Origin: CALCKU01 sp964607445
GTDB taxonomy: Bacteria; Pseudomonadota; Alphaproteobacteria; Caulobacterales; Maricaulaceae
DNA length: 64,000 nt
Assembly: GCA_964607445.1 (NCBI GenBank)
Contig: CAZSKN010000013.1
Span: 1 to 64,000 of the forward strand
Direction of reading: 5' to 3'
Shown: piece by piece, positions 1-8,863 of the stretch
Numbering within the stretch: position 1 is the first letter of the stretch
Layout of the letters: every line of letters begins with the position of its first letter
Made by a program: the position numbers and the translations under genes
The notes under the pieces: model-generated
The model's input: the letters and a program-made list of their open reading frames with translations, nothing else
Told to the model about the DNA's origin: nothing
Database searches by the model: none

Positions 1-284
1 TTACCGACTTTAAAGAACAGACTTGAGCTATCTATGGTTTCTGGCGGCGCTGTATAGACAGGTTCTGCTGGCTTTTGCCTCTTAGGCTGTGACGGCGGGC
101 TGTATGAGGCCAAATTTGCTTTGCGTGGCTTTGGTGCTACCGCTGTTATAACAGGCGGAGTCTCTATGCTTTCAGCTTTCGCCAAATAAGCCGCGCCAAG
201 ATCGCCCGGTAATGGCGGTCCGAGCTTGGGCCTCAGCTCCGCATAGGATTTTGGCAATAGCTCTAATCCATCCGCCATTGGCAT
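1..284 (-). CDS. TrbI/VirB10-like conjugal transfer protein, partial (runs off the left edge)
   Basis: The minus-strand frame from ATG at 284 stays open for 94 codons to the window edge. It contains the stretch SYAELRPKLGPPLPGDLG, which resembles the segment that follows the inner-membrane helix in TrbI/VirB10 proteins, then a Pro/Lys-rich linker, then SSSLFFKVG, like the start of the VirB10 periplasmic domain. Family members carry a cytoplasmic tail and one transmembrane helix before this point. Here an in-frame TAG lies just upstream, so the helix is missing and the gene looks 5'-truncated unless it restarts by another route. VirB10 spans the envelope of type IV secretion systems. The identification is from recognisable motifs only, and the C-terminal domain is not visible. 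It suggests that the accessory block abuts an integrative or plasmid-type element. Confidence 0.55.
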   Translation of the reverse strand, partial: MPMADGLELLPKSYAELRPKLGPPLPGDLGAAYLAKAESIETPPVITAVAPKPRKANLASYSPPSQPKRQKPAEPVYTAPPETIDSSSLFFKVG

Positions 285-403
285 AACTTTGTACTATCGA
301 CCGTTTCATTATTTCTTACAATTAAAGTGGTTTCTTCGGAAAGCATCAATCTCATAATCGCAAGCGATAGTCGCTCTGATATGTTGAATGCTTTTGTATC
401 CAT
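263..403 (-). CDS. Small ORF overlapping the trbI-like start, unknown
   Basis: A 46-residue frame begins at ATG 403 and ends at TAG 263-265, overlapping the first codons of the TrbI-like frame. The peptide begins MDTKAFNISERLSLAIMRLM and is amphipathic and helical in character. I do not recognise it. Its start codon lies inside a 9-bp-arm inverted repeat (398-420), which argues either for autoregulation or against it being a real gene. It could be the relic of a deletion that joined unrelated sequence to trbI. Confidence 0.25.
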   Translation of the reverse strand: MDTKAFNISERLSLAIMRLMLSEETTLIVRNNETVDSTKLCQWRMD

Positions 404-420
404 AATACTCGATTATGGAT
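398..420. promoter_or_regulatory. Inverted repeat, operator-like
   Basis: A perfect inverted repeat with arms atccataat and attatggat and the spacer actcg. It sits between the end of the nine-gene operon and the TrbI-like frame, over the ATG of the small ORF. No T tract follows, so a protein-binding site is more likely than a terminator. Confidence 0.4.
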
Positions 421-461
421 TCTTTGGGATTAACGCTTTCTTGCCTTCGAGAGAGTTAGGC

Positions 462-1940
462 TTATCGCGTTTTTAGATAGGCTAATAACGCGTCTTTTTC
501 TTGCTCATCTAAGTCCGTCCCCCATAGATGGCCTTGATTGCCATTGCCGCGTATTGACGTGTCCACAGGCCAATGCCGGCTCTCAGGGTCTAACTCTGCG
601 CGGCTGACAAAACCTCCATTTGCAGCATCCACCAAATCAGAGCCCCGCATGAATTGCTCAGGCCGTTGATCCGGCGACATCAGGAGAGCCCGCAAATTAG
701 GGACAGACCCATTATGAAGATAAGGCCCGCGAAGCCAAAGCCCTGTCAAATCAACGGAAACATATCCGTCTGTTTTCTCGAAATATTTAAAATCCCACTG
801 GAAGGATTGATAATTAGAATATTTATCTTTGGCCTCTTCTGTCCACATATCTAGCCTATGACGATCCGTCTTGACCTCTTTATGCAAAATAGGCTGGCGG
901 AAACGAGCGCCGCTAGGCTCATGACACTGCGCGCATTGATTAGTATATATTGTCTTGCCTGTTGCGACATCTGCTTGACTGACAAAAAATGGATCTGTCG
1001 GGCTAAGATCCGACCTAAAAGGAGACTCTGGCGGAACTTCCCTGTTGATGAATGTTTCCATCCGGTCCAAATTATCTTTGGCTTGGGGGAAACTCTGATA
1101 TGTCATGCCATCGCCAATAGCGCCAGCTACTACGGTTTCATGCACATCCGTCAATAGGCCATCCCAGTGAACAGAACGGCGGCTCTCGCCTTCAGCCTTG
1201 GCAAGCTGCAAATTCCAGAGCGGCATGATATCGGAGTTGCCTATTGTCCCATCAACCTCCAATTCTAAAATGCCATATTTAATAGGATTAAAAGGATCTA
1301 TGCGCCCAATGCCCCATTCTGGATTTTTTTGTGTCCATTCAAAATCTTTGGCTTGTTGGGTGAGCGCAAGTTTCGTTAAAGGAATAAGTCCGTAACGATA
1401 AATCAGGCTTTCCCAAAGCGGCAGCTCCTCATATTTCTCAATTGCAGGCATAATTTCATCCGCGGTAAATCTCGGGTCGTTGGCAGCTGAAAAGAGAAAA
1501 TCGGTAAAAGCTTGAATATCGACTTGCGTGCCCGGCCCTGCCGTGACGAGGCGAGTTTGGTCCTCTGGGTTTAAGCGATAGACGCCTTGATGACAGATCG
1601 CGCAATTGGGGGCAACGCGCGGGATAACACCCAAAGTTTTTTGACTAAAGCCGACGGGGAGATCTTGTCCCTCAGGCCAATGGACACCAAGGGCCGTCCA
1701 ACGTCCTTTAGTATTCTCTGGAGTCTGAGGTAATTTTTCAGGAAACACCTCTGGAAGGACACGCCAAATCCAATAAGGGAGCCCCTGCGCCCTCTCATTA
1801 CCTATAGAGCCATGGTTGAAGAGATCGACGGGGTCGGCGATATGCGGCTGAGATATATCGCGAAAAAATAGAACCCACGTCGTTAGCCCTAAAACCAAAG
1901 CCGCGATTAAAACGCCAAGAAGGCTGCGCCAAAAAATCAC
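462..1940 (-). CDS. RoxA-like dihaem c-type cytochrome (paralogue 1)
   Basis: The 492-residue protein has one N-terminal membrane helix (about 7-27) and two haem c sites, CAICH (113-117) and CAQCH (336-340). The C-terminus carries the PYLHNGSVP, GGFVS, DTSIRGNGN and GHLWGTDL motifs seen in RoxA-like and related dihaem cytochromes, and it ends in a typical LAYLKT helix. The family includes rubber oxygenase RoxA and, as I recall, the Pseudomonas oleate 10S-dioxygenase and diol synthase, as well as plain electron-transfer members. It is the last gene of the operon; its GTG start overlaps the upstream membrane protein's stop by four bases (GTGA), behind GGAGAAAA. It probably acts in the periplasm, anchored by the N-terminal helix. 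Substrate is unknown, and this short paralogue may be an electron carrier rather than an oxygenase. Confidence 0.8.
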   Translation of the reverse strand: MIFWRSLLGVLIAALVLGLTTWVLFFRDISQPHIADPVDLFNHGSIGNERAQGLPYWIWRVLPEVFPEKLPQTPENTKGRWTALGVHWPEGQDLPVGFSQKTLGVIPRVAPNCAICHQGVYRLNPEDQTRLVTAGPGTQVDIQAFTDFLFSAANDPRFTADEIMPAIEKYEELPLWESLIYRYGLIPLTKLALTQQAKDFEWTQKNPEWGIGRIDPFNPIKYGILELEVDGTIGNSDIMPLWNLQLAKAEGESRRSVHWDGLLTDVHETVVAGAIGDGMTYQSFPQAKDNLDRMETFINREVPPESPFRSDLSPTDPFFVSQADVATGKTIYTNQCAQCHEPSGARFRQPILHKEVKTDRHRLDMWTEEAKDKYSNYQSFQWDFKYFEKTDGYVSVDLTGLWLRGPYLHNGSVPNLRALLMSPDQRPEQFMRGSDLVDAANGGFVSRAELDPESRHWPVDTSIRGNGNQGHLWGTDLDEQEKDALLAYLKTR

Positions 1941-2395
1941 GAGTTTTCTCCATGCGCGAAAATTCTATTTTCTAGCGACACGATACGGGTCATGCAAATC
2001 AGCCAAGCGATGGCAATGAAAATATCTAAAAGCGCAATACTTAAAAACCCTGGTGCATATCCAAAGACGGTGACAGCGATTAAAAAATATAGCCCTCCAA
2101 ATGTTCGGCTAGGAAAAATTGAAAGCCAACAAAAGGGTCTGTAGCGATCAATATCAATCGTCATGGGAATATAAAACATTGTAATTATCACAAGCAGCAT
2201 CGCCCCGACCCGAGACCAAATCGGGTCAACAGGGGGAATATTAAGAAGTCCCATGGCCCATTCAGGTACAAAGAAAAACGGGATGGCAAGTACGAGATTG
2301 AGAATAATTCCAATCCAAGTGACCGTGCTATGCCGCGCCTTCCAACGCGCCAAATTCGTTTTAAGAACTTCAATATTTGGATTAAAATGACTCAT
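1937..2395 (-). CDS. Four-helix integral membrane protein
   Basis: A 152-residue hydrophobic protein with about four membrane helices (near 25-45, 62-82, 98-115 and 118-138). The start at 2395 is chosen because AGAGGCGC precedes it and because an upstream TTG alternative would overlap the peptidase stop. It is a distant paralogue of the 140-residue protein at 5569-5991: both have a first helix followed by a V/I-P-[ED] turn, a small amphipathic loop and a Trp before the second helix. No catalytic residues are evident. In this operon each small membrane protein sits next to a RoxA-like cytochrome gene, so a role as membrane partner or quinone-side anchor for the cytochrome is a reasonable inference, unproven. 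Confidence 0.7.
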   Translation of the reverse strand: MSHFNPNIEVLKTNLARWKARHSTVTWIGIILNLVLAIPFFFVPEWAMGLLNIPPVDPIWSRVGAMLLVIITMFYIPMTIDIDRYRPFCWLSIFPSRTFGGLYFLIAVTVFGYAPGFLSIALLDIFIAIAWLICMTRIVSLENRIFAHGENS

Positions 2396-2412
2396 GCGCC
2401 TCTGCCCTCTTA

Positions 2413-4527
2413 TCAATCAAATGGAAATTTGGGTTCTTTACCTAAAATGCCATAAAGAACGTCGTTGAAGGTTCTGGCATCTTGATCAAATGAATGAGAT
2501 TTTGACGTGCTCGCAAATTGCCCGTCTTGGCCGTTTAAAGCCTTTGTTTTTCCTGCAATAACATATCGGATATTTTGGGACTTACGGTTCTTTTTCCAGA
2601 ATTTATCCATGCCAACAATTTGCGTATTGGGGTGTCGTTCCAAGGCCCGCGAGACAAGATAGAGAATCGACTTTTGATAGAGACCGCGTATGCCGTCACT
2701 TCGCTCATCTTCATCCGTCAAATTATAGATTGAGAATTTATCCTTGGGCATTTTTCGCGCTAACCGGTTATATGTCGTATCAAAGAGATCCCAGGTCAGA
2801 GCGGGGGCCCAGAGGTTCAACGTCGTCAGCGTATTTTCTAGATCATAATTCTCCCGCTCGGCCCGCTTTATCAGCTCGGCAACTAAAATAGCGCCGGCGC
2901 TAAATCCGATAAAGTGAACATTTAACTTATTTTTCTTCCTCGCCCGTGCAGCATCAAGAAGAATTTTGGTCGCATCCCACGCACCGCCCATATCAGGCTC
3001 ATCATTTAGCATACTCAAACTGGCATCAAATTTCATCTCACTCCAAAGAGGCTTTGCGACAGGGCGTATCAGCTTTTCTAAAATCCGATCCAGAGTTCCG
3101 GTCACCGAACCTGTCCGCTCCAGGGCGCGATCAAAATGCCGCTCCAAAATATCAAATGTCGTGTTCTTAATACCCGTATTCCACAAATAGAAGATGGGAT
3201 AGATTCCATTCTTTTTGAATTTATCTGTCCAAATCGCGGCTTGGTTTGAGGCAGCCTCTAAACTTTGTAATCCCCCATGCGCGTAAAAAAGAATATTGTC
3301 ATAGCGCCACATTTCTTTGGCATCATCTTGGTTGACTAAAAATTCTGCCGTGTGTTCAAATGTCCTGAGGCTGTTACTCCAAGGTTTCTTACCAACAAGC
3401 CTCCCATCATCAACATGAATGTAATGACCAATTATTTTTGAACTTGGAATAGATGGGAGGTTAGTCTTTCGGCTCCCCCCTCCACGTGTACGGCTATCCT
3501 CAGAGGTTGTTCGGTAGCCTCCGGAAAACCCCGACATTTTCTTTGTAGGGGCCTGTAACCTTAGCACCCAAGCATCGAGGATGTTTTCCTGCCAGTCCTC
3601 ATAGGACCAATGCGCAACACCCGACATTTCCCTGTCAGCTATAGTTTCCGTAGTCCCAGGAAGATCGCCTCTTTTTATATTCCCCCAGCGCTCTCCCCAG
3701 GAATTTAGAACTAAAAATCCGTCTGCATCATATCCTATAATCGTAAAGGCATGCGCCCCTCGTGGTGGATAGCTATTATCATTTGGGCGAATAATTTTAC
3801 CATTATTGGCTCTGACATTTTCTTCAGTCCATCCGTCATGCAACATCGCGGAACAGAAAATGGCTTGGACAGCGTTAAGAGCAGAATGATAATCATTGAG
3901 AATATGATGGAGTCGATAATAGGCGCCCAAAGTCACGCGCCGCGCATCCTTAGAGATGTCTACATTGAGTTCCCAATCAAGGTCTCCTGGGAAATAAGGG
4001 GCTAGCGCACTGTCACATACTCCGCGGTGATAAAATGCCTTAATCGCACCTCTAATGCTCGAACCCGGTAAATCATCATCCGGAAATTCGTCATATTCCC
4101 GCGCCTCTTCATAAAGCATCCGCGCACTTACATTATTAGGGACATCGGCACCGTCAATTTTGCGCTTCTTGTTCTGAAAATCAATGACAGCTGCGAGAGC
4201 TTGCCCAGTACAAGATCCTTCACTGCCTTGGTCGCGAACAGCCACCCCATTATTATAGCTTACTTCTCCGGTGGTCGTAGGCGGGTCAAGATCAGGGATC
4301 AAATAACTTTTAATTTCTTGTAGGCTTGATTGGTAAACCTTGTCTCGAAAGTCAGGCGGGTCTGGACGCACATTGAGAATATTACCGTCAAACTTATTGG
4401 TTCGGGTTTTATTTTTGACCAAGTCATCTGCCCGTTCTGAAACGCGCTGCGAAAGTTCTTCTGAGAGAGCTTGTGACTTGAAATGGTCGACAGGCTCACA
4501 ATCTGTATAATCTAACTTTTTACTCAT
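2413..4527 (-). CDS. Papain-like (C1A) peptidase fused to an alpha/beta hydrolase
   Basis: The 704-residue protein has two enzyme domains. Residues about 90-320 carry the papain signature: RDQGSEGSCTG with the nucleophile Cys106, GAHAFTIIGYD with His259, and LNSWGERWG with Asn275. After a Gly/Ser-rich linker (about 330-360), the second half shows YAHGGLQS, an oxyanion-type HGG, and IGFSAGA with a GxSxG serine near 543, as in lipases and esterases. No signal peptide is apparent, so a cytoplasmic or non-classically exported protein is likely. The ATG at 4527 follows the SGNH gene stop by one base and has GGGGCGGA upstream; an ATG 39 bases earlier is possible but lies inside the SGNH gene. The pairing of a peptidase and a lipase-like domain in one chain is unusual. 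Substrates are unknown. Confidence 0.75.
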   Translation of the reverse strand: MSKKLDYTDCEPVDHFKSQALSEELSQRVSERADDLVKNKTRTNKFDGNILNVRPDPPDFRDKVYQSSLQEIKSYLIPDLDPPTTTGEVSYNNGVAVRDQGSEGSCTGQALAAVIDFQNKKRKIDGADVPNNVSARMLYEEAREYDEFPDDDLPGSSIRGAIKAFYHRGVCDSALAPYFPGDLDWELNVDISKDARRVTLGAYYRLHHILNDYHSALNAVQAIFCSAMLHDGWTEENVRANNGKIIRPNDNSYPPRGAHAFTIIGYDADGFLVLNSWGERWGNIKRGDLPGTTETIADREMSGVAHWSYEDWQENILDAWVLRLQAPTKKMSGFSGGYRTTSEDSRTRGGGSRKTNLPSIPSSKIIGHYIHVDDGRLVGKKPWSNSLRTFEHTAEFLVNQDDAKEMWRYDNILFYAHGGLQSLEAASNQAAIWTDKFKKNGIYPIFYLWNTGIKNTTFDILERHFDRALERTGSVTGTLDRILEKLIRPVAKPLWSEMKFDASLSMLNDEPDMGGAWDATKILLDAARARKKNKLNVHFIGFSAGAILVAELIKRAERENYDLENTLTTLNLWAPALTWDLFDTTYNRLARKMPKDKFSIYNLTDEDERSDGIRGLYQKSILYLVSRALERHPNTQIVGMDKFWKKNRKSQNIRYVIAGKTKALNGQDGQFASTSKSHSFDQDARTFNDVLYGILGKEPKFPFD

Positions 4528-4528
4528 T

Positions 4529-5566
4529 TTATCCGCCCCAATCTGGTTTTTGAGGATCAATGCCAATTGCGCTCAAATGAGATTTGAAGTTCTCAGCAAC
4601 ACGCCTAAACCCTTCATTCTGCGGGTGAAGTTCGTCATGCCACAGATCATCCCCAAAGACGCCTCGGTTATCGACAAAAACAGCATTGCTAAAGCGGTCT
4701 GCCAAACCAGAAAACTCGACATTAATCCGGTCCATTAAAATAGTGATAATTTCACGTTGGAGACCAAGGTCTTGAATCCCTCTTTCTCGCATGGGGTCCC
4801 CCAACCATCCATCAAGCGGAGGTATTTTAAAGCCTTGGTCAGGGCGCGGAATGGCGTGGCTATAACCGTGAAATAAGACAGGTAAATCTTTAAAAGAATC
4901 CGTTAGCTTCAGCCGCTCAAAAATATGCTCATAATCAAATATAAGCTGCTGGAATTTTGCGTCGACAATAGGCTCGATTAAAAGGTCTTGGGCAGAAGAA
5001 CCGGGCGTAAAATCCCTTAGCATATCTTTGAGGGCGGGCCCCACAATGTCATTCCCGCCTGCAGAAAATAGAAGCGCGTTGACAACAATACCATCCTCAT
5101 GGAGCTTTTCTAAACGGTCCCAATATTCGCTCTTGCGCAGCATGTTTCTTAGCGTATCTCCTGCGGCGCCAAGACTGTAAATATCGAAATCTTTCAAAAG
5201 CCAATCAATGGTATCTTCCAGCCATCTCGGATATTGAAACCAAGAGTCCCCTTCGGATAATAATATCTGAAATGTTTCGCCAGCCTGACCATGTTCTTTA
5301 AAAGCCTTATGCCGCCGATTAAATCTCTTTTTCCGTCTGCGGCGGAAAATGGAATTTAGAAATCCAAGACCAAGGTCGCCTCGGGTTCTGAAGTTAATAG
5401 ACTCGCTATCAGATTCATCATCGACAGTTTCGCTATTGGGAAGAATGCGTATCTCCGACCCCATTTTTGGACTGACATCATAAACAAGATAAGCGTCCAG
5501 ATCAGACATAGGAACATCTGGATCTCCGAGTTTTTCTAGAAGCTGCGCATAAGAAATTTTTTCCAT
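4529..5566 (-). CDS. SGNH/GDSL-family hydrolase (paralogue 1)
   Basis: The 345-residue protein has the SGNH blocks: SEGDSWFQYP with the nucleophile Ser108, the Gly of block II in LGAAGDT, GGNDI of block III, and DELHP with Asp311 and His314. SGNH enzymes hydrolyse esters, including lipids and acylated polymers. The first 90 residues are acidic and then strongly basic (RRRRKKRFNRRH), which is not typical of secreted GDSL lipases and may bind nucleic acid or membrane. The gene lies between a membrane protein (three bases upstream) and the peptidase-hydrolase gene. The protein at 17944-19008 is a clear paralogue with the same layout (basic stretch, then GDSWFQ), also next to a peptidase gene and a RoxA-like cytochrome. 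Confidence 0.8.
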   Translation of the reverse strand: MEKISYAQLLEKLGDPDVPMSDLDAYLVYDVSPKMGSEIRILPNSETVDDESDSESINFRTRGDLGLGFLNSIFRRRRKKRFNRRHKAFKEHGQAGETFQILLSEGDSWFQYPRWLEDTIDWLLKDFDIYSLGAAGDTLRNMLRKSEYWDRLEKLHEDGIVVNALLFSAGGNDIVGPALKDMLRDFTPGSSAQDLLIEPIVDAKFQQLIFDYEHIFERLKLTDSFKDLPVLFHGYSHAIPRPDQGFKIPPLDGWLGDPMRERGIQDLGLQREIITILMDRINVEFSGLADRFSNAVFVDNRGVFGDDLWHDELHPQNEGFRRVAENFKSHLSAIGIDPQKPDWGG

Positions 5567-5568
5567 AG

Positions 5569-5991
5569 TTACGGCCTCGTCTGCAATTCACCGATAATCA
5601 TACGGCGAAAGAAAATATAAAGCAGAAGGGCGCTAACCAACATGTAGGCCGCGACATATAAAAAGTCTCCGCCGACATAAACCAGCAGGACAGCTAATCC
5701 CACACGGCCAACAATATTTACAATATTAGGGTATCGCCCCAGAAGCGGGTCCCGCCGCGCAATGACTTGAAACAGTAATAGAAAAATCCAGGTCCCCGCG
5801 AGTAATTGCAACCATTTTTCGCCCGGAATATGTTCCATACCTAGCCAATTTAAAATACGGTCAGGAATCACCAAGACGGTAACTGAAACGATGAATTCGA
5901 CGAGAAGTAAAAACCCGAAAAAGGACTTGTAACTGGATAGTGTCGATTTAGCTTTGGCCTGGGCGACGCCTATTAATGTCATGTCAGTCAT
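5569..5991 (-). CDS. Four-helix integral membrane protein, paralogue of 1937-2395
   Basis: The 140-residue protein is hydrophobic, with membrane helices near 23-45, 62-80, 88-105 and 108-130. A good ribosome site (GGGGAGA) precedes ATG 5991. The loop VIPDRILNWLG followed by a Trp-containing helix parallels the matching loop of the protein at 1937-2395. It lies directly after the cytochrome gene ending at 6003 and before the SGNH gene. No known domain is recognised. Position beside a dihaem cytochrome in both copies suggests a membrane partner for that cytochrome. Confidence 0.7.
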   Translation of the reverse strand: MTDMTLIGVAQAKAKSTLSSYKSFFGFLLLVEFIVSVTVLVIPDRILNWLGMEHIPGEKWLQLLAGTWIFLLLFQVIARRDPLLGRYPNIVNIVGRVGLAVLLVYVGGDFLYVAAYMLVSALLLYIFFRRMIIGELQTRP

Positions 5992-6002
5992 TTCATTCTC
6001 CC

Positions 6003-7535
6003 CTAAAATGTTTTCAGATATTCTAGAATTTCGCGGCGCTGCGGCTCTAAAAGGTCCGTGCCATAGTCGTGCCCTGCATTGCTATTGCCTCGGATCGTCG
6101 TGTCGAAGCAGTTGCGCTGTTTTGGCTCTGCACAAGGCGGTGATATGAATCCTCCATTTTCCCCATCGAGCACATTTGAATCGCGCATAAAATGGGCGGG
6201 CCGCTCGCCCGGCGGGCTTAATAAATCCCACAAGGTTGGAACAGACCCATTATGCAAATAAGGTCCGCGCAACCATAACCCGTCTAAGGGGCCATTGGCG
6301 TAACCATTGGTTTTGGTGAACTCTTTGAATTGATGCTCAGTGCCTGCAAAAAGCTCTGTAACTTGTCGATTACGGAAATTAACCGTGTAAGAGTCGAGAC
6401 GGTTTCGGTCTGTTTCTATCACGTCAATTGGTTCAACGCGGCCTAATGACTCCCCTTCAAAAACATACTCATTTTTGTTGAGATCGAAATGTCCATGACA
6501 GGCGGCGCATGTCTCTTTGTATAAATCATAACCATTCCAGACAGACTGAGAATAACCCTCGCTGGCGTCAGGCCTGAAGGGGTTCGTTGGCGGCTTGAGG
6601 TCAAGCAGCCAATCGGCAACCCGCGTGACGGATGAGTGGTCCACAGTATCCGGAAAAACACCTGCGCCCAGAGAGGCACTTAAATTTCTTTCCTTCAGGG
6701 ATGTATTATTCCCGTCCCAATGAAGCGGCATACCTTCACGGGGTTTTTGAAGGAAAATAGAGGGAAAATCAGAGGCCCCAACGATTTCTGCGGAGTCAAA
6801 TTCATCGGCCTTCATACCAAATTGCGTCACCTTATACGGATTAAACGTATCGACCCGCCCAATACCCCAATCGGGCTGCAACGCTAAAATCGGACTTAAT
6901 TGACTGTCTAGACGTCCAATCCCTTCGCGAATTCTAGGTAAAATAATAACGCGCCAAAATAGTCTTTGAACCCAATTTTTCTTATGACCTGCATCTTCCA
7001 TAGCTTTGAACACACGCACCGGCTCAAGCGGGTCCTCTGAGATAGACAATATGAACTTTGTGAACCGGGATAGCTCGAGCATATTTGCGGGCATTCCCGC
7101 GACATTGACCGCAGCGCTTTTTGGATGCTCTTTATAGCTACCTGTGTGACAGGCCGCGCAGTTAAGCCAAACCATATCAACCCCGCTGACGCGGCGTTCT
7201 GAAATACCAATGGGGAGCTGGTCATCCTTATCTTCGGTATCATATAGAAATCCGAAAGCCCCAAAATTCTCATAGCGGTCAAACTCTTCTGGATAGAGAT
7301 GAGGAAGGGCTAGCCAAAAGTCTCTGGGAAGACCACTACGGGTTTCCGACCCGATTGATCCATGTTTAAAATGATCAATATCCGTTTCAAAGCTTAGGGG
7401 TCGCTGCACAAAGAACGAAATAGCATAGACAAGCAGCGCTAAAACTAACAAACCTATTAAATAGCGCCGCCTCTGCTTCCTTCGGCGGGTTAGTTCTCTC
7501 TGTACAGAGGTGAAATGTTCAGGGTTTGAGCGCAT
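6003..7535 (-). CDS. RoxA-like dihaem c-type cytochrome (paralogue 2)
   Basis: About 510 residues, with a basic N-terminus, one membrane helix (about 26-45) and two haem sites, both CAACH (about 126-130 and 343-347). Family motifs include GIGRVDTFNP, LHWDGNN, LRGPYLHNGSVP and GHDYGTDLL. The ATG at 7535 overlaps the preceding OYE stop as TGATG; a GTG one codon earlier is also open. The overlap implies translational coupling with the reductase gene. It is closer in length and motifs to the cytochrome at 462-1940 than to the long one at 19043-21238. Expected location is the periplasmic face of the inner membrane. It may receive electrons from, or oxygenate products of, the alpha-dioxygenase pathway; this is inferred from context only. 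Confidence 0.8.
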   Translation of the reverse strand: MRSNPEHFTSVQRELTRRRKQRRRYLIGLLVLALLVYAISFFVQRPLSFETDIDHFKHGSIGSETRSGLPRDFWLALPHLYPEEFDRYENFGAFGFLYDTEDKDDQLPIGISERRVSGVDMVWLNCAACHTGSYKEHPKSAAVNVAGMPANMLELSRFTKFILSISEDPLEPVRVFKAMEDAGHKKNWVQRLFWRVIILPRIREGIGRLDSQLSPILALQPDWGIGRVDTFNPYKVTQFGMKADEFDSAEIVGASDFPSIFLQKPREGMPLHWDGNNTSLKERNLSASLGAGVFPDTVDHSSVTRVADWLLDLKPPTNPFRPDASEGYSQSVWNGYDLYKETCAACHGHFDLNKNEYVFEGESLGRVEPIDVIETDRNRLDSYTVNFRNRQVTELFAGTEHQFKEFTKTNGYANGPLDGLWLRGPYLHNGSVPTLWDLLSPPGERPAHFMRDSNVLDGENGGFISPPCAEPKQRNCFDTTIRGNSNAGHDYGTDLLEPQRREILEYLKTF

Positions 7536-8863
7536 CACGGAATCACCAAATTCTCTTGCGTGTCATAGACCGACATCAGTTCTTCAACCATCTCTTCCCG
7601 AGTGGCAAAGCGCGAAAGGTCGTAACAGCCCATTGGGTTTTTCGGGGCATTGACCAAACATTTATTACAAAATGTGCAAGGCTTTACTGGGACGTCATGA
7701 CCCGCTTTCCAGACTTTCGGAAGTTCAGGATTGGCAACCAAACCTCTGGCCATAGATACAGCATCAATATGACCACTATTGATGGCATCTCTTGCCAGTT
7801 TTGCAGATTGTATCCCGCCCGTATTAATAACAGGGACATTAACATTGGCTCTTATCGCTCGGGCATCGTCCAAATTCACACCTTCGATAGGCCGGCCATT
7901 TTTCATACGAAACCACAGCCACCGAAAAACCGGCTGTAAGATCGGGCTGTGAAACAGAAGAAAATTCCGAAGCCCATTTACGCCGGATGAGATCATACCG
8001 TCATATGTCGTGGCAAGCGTTTGCAAAGACAAATCACCCGGCGGATTTAAAGGGTGAGGAAAGAGCGACCCAGAAGAGACATGAATGGCATCAACACCAG
8101 CGGATTCACACCATTGAAGAATTTGGATAGATTCGGCCAAGCCATTACCCTTTCTTTCCCATGGCAACACATTATTGTAATCAACCGCGCTAATTTTTAC
8201 TTGGAGATGGAAATTCGGACCAACTTCTGCTCGAATGGCGCGAATAACTTCCAACAGAAAACGGGCACGGTTTCTTAACGAACCGCCATAGTGATCCGTC
8301 CTATCATTTATACCGGAACTTAAAAACTGCGTGAAAAGATACCCATTGGCGGCGTGAAGCTCCACGCCGTCAAGACCTGCCTTCTGAGCTCGTAGAGCAC
8401 CTTGGGCAAAGGCCCGAATAATGTCGGCAATCTCCGCCGTACTCATTGCACGGCATAAAAATCCATGAAGAGATTCTGGGTGCGAAGTTGAGCTTAACAA
8501 AAGTCTATCCTGGTTAGCGATTCCAGGTAAATCCATTTGCCGGCCAGAATGACTAAGCTGCATAATATATTTAGACCCATGCTTATGCACGGCTTTACCA
8601 AGAGCTTCCCAATGAGGAATAAAATCATCTGTGTGAATGGTCGCGTAATTAGCAATGATACGTCCGCTCATCAAAACGGGGACATAGGAGGAAATGATTG
8701 CGCCTGATCCGCCCTTCGCAAATTTGGTTTCCCAGTTAATGCGCGTTTGGGTAGGCGCTCCATTATCTTTATCAAATCGTCCTGAAATATTAGATCGAAA
8801 TATGCGGTTCTTAACCGTTAAATTTCGCATTTTTAATGGTGTGAATAGAATGTCGTTATGCAT
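7535..8863 (-). CDS. Old yellow enzyme family NADH:flavin oxidoreductase with 4Fe-4S motif
   Basis: The 442-residue protein is a TIM-barrel flavoprotein of the OYE family, with KNRIFRSN near the start, GVELHAANGYL with its conserved His-Asn region, and the barrel motif VNTGGIQSA. Its C-terminal tail has CTFCNKC and a later Cys (396, 399, 402 and 413), the cluster site found in 2,4-dienoyl-CoA reductase-type members, but it lacks the FAD/NADPH domain those enzymes add. OYE enzymes reduce alpha,beta-unsaturated carbonyls; the plant relative OPR does this in jasmonate synthesis. The ATG overlaps the upstream gene by eight bases. Next to a fatty-acid dioxygenase, an enone or dienal derived from an oxidised lipid is a plausible substrate, though this is inferred. 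Confidence 0.85.
   Translation of the reverse strand: MHNDILFTPLKMRNLTVKNRIFRSNISGRFDKDNGAPTQTRINWETKFAKGGSGAIISSYVPVLMSGRIIANYATIHTDDFIPHWEALGKAVHKHGSKYIMQLSHSGRQMDLPGIANQDRLLLSSTSHPESLHGFLCRAMSTAEIADIIRAFAQGALRAQKAGLDGVELHAANGYLFTQFLSSGINDRTDHYGGSLRNRARFLLEVIRAIRAEVGPNFHLQVKISAVDYNNVLPWERKGNGLAESIQILQWCESAGVDAIHVSSGSLFPHPLNPPGDLSLQTLATTYDGMISSGVNGLRNFLLFHSPILQPVFRWLWFRMKNGRPIEGVNLDDARAIRANVNVPVINTGGIQSAKLARDAINSGHIDAVSMARGLVANPELPKVWKAGHDVPVKPCTFCNKCLVNAPKNPMGCYDLSRFATREEMVEELMSVYDTQENLVIP

Noticed and set aside
1..1000. tRNA or att site marking an island boundary
   Set aside because: No tRNA-like sequence or matching direct repeats could be seen at either end of the accessory block within the window.
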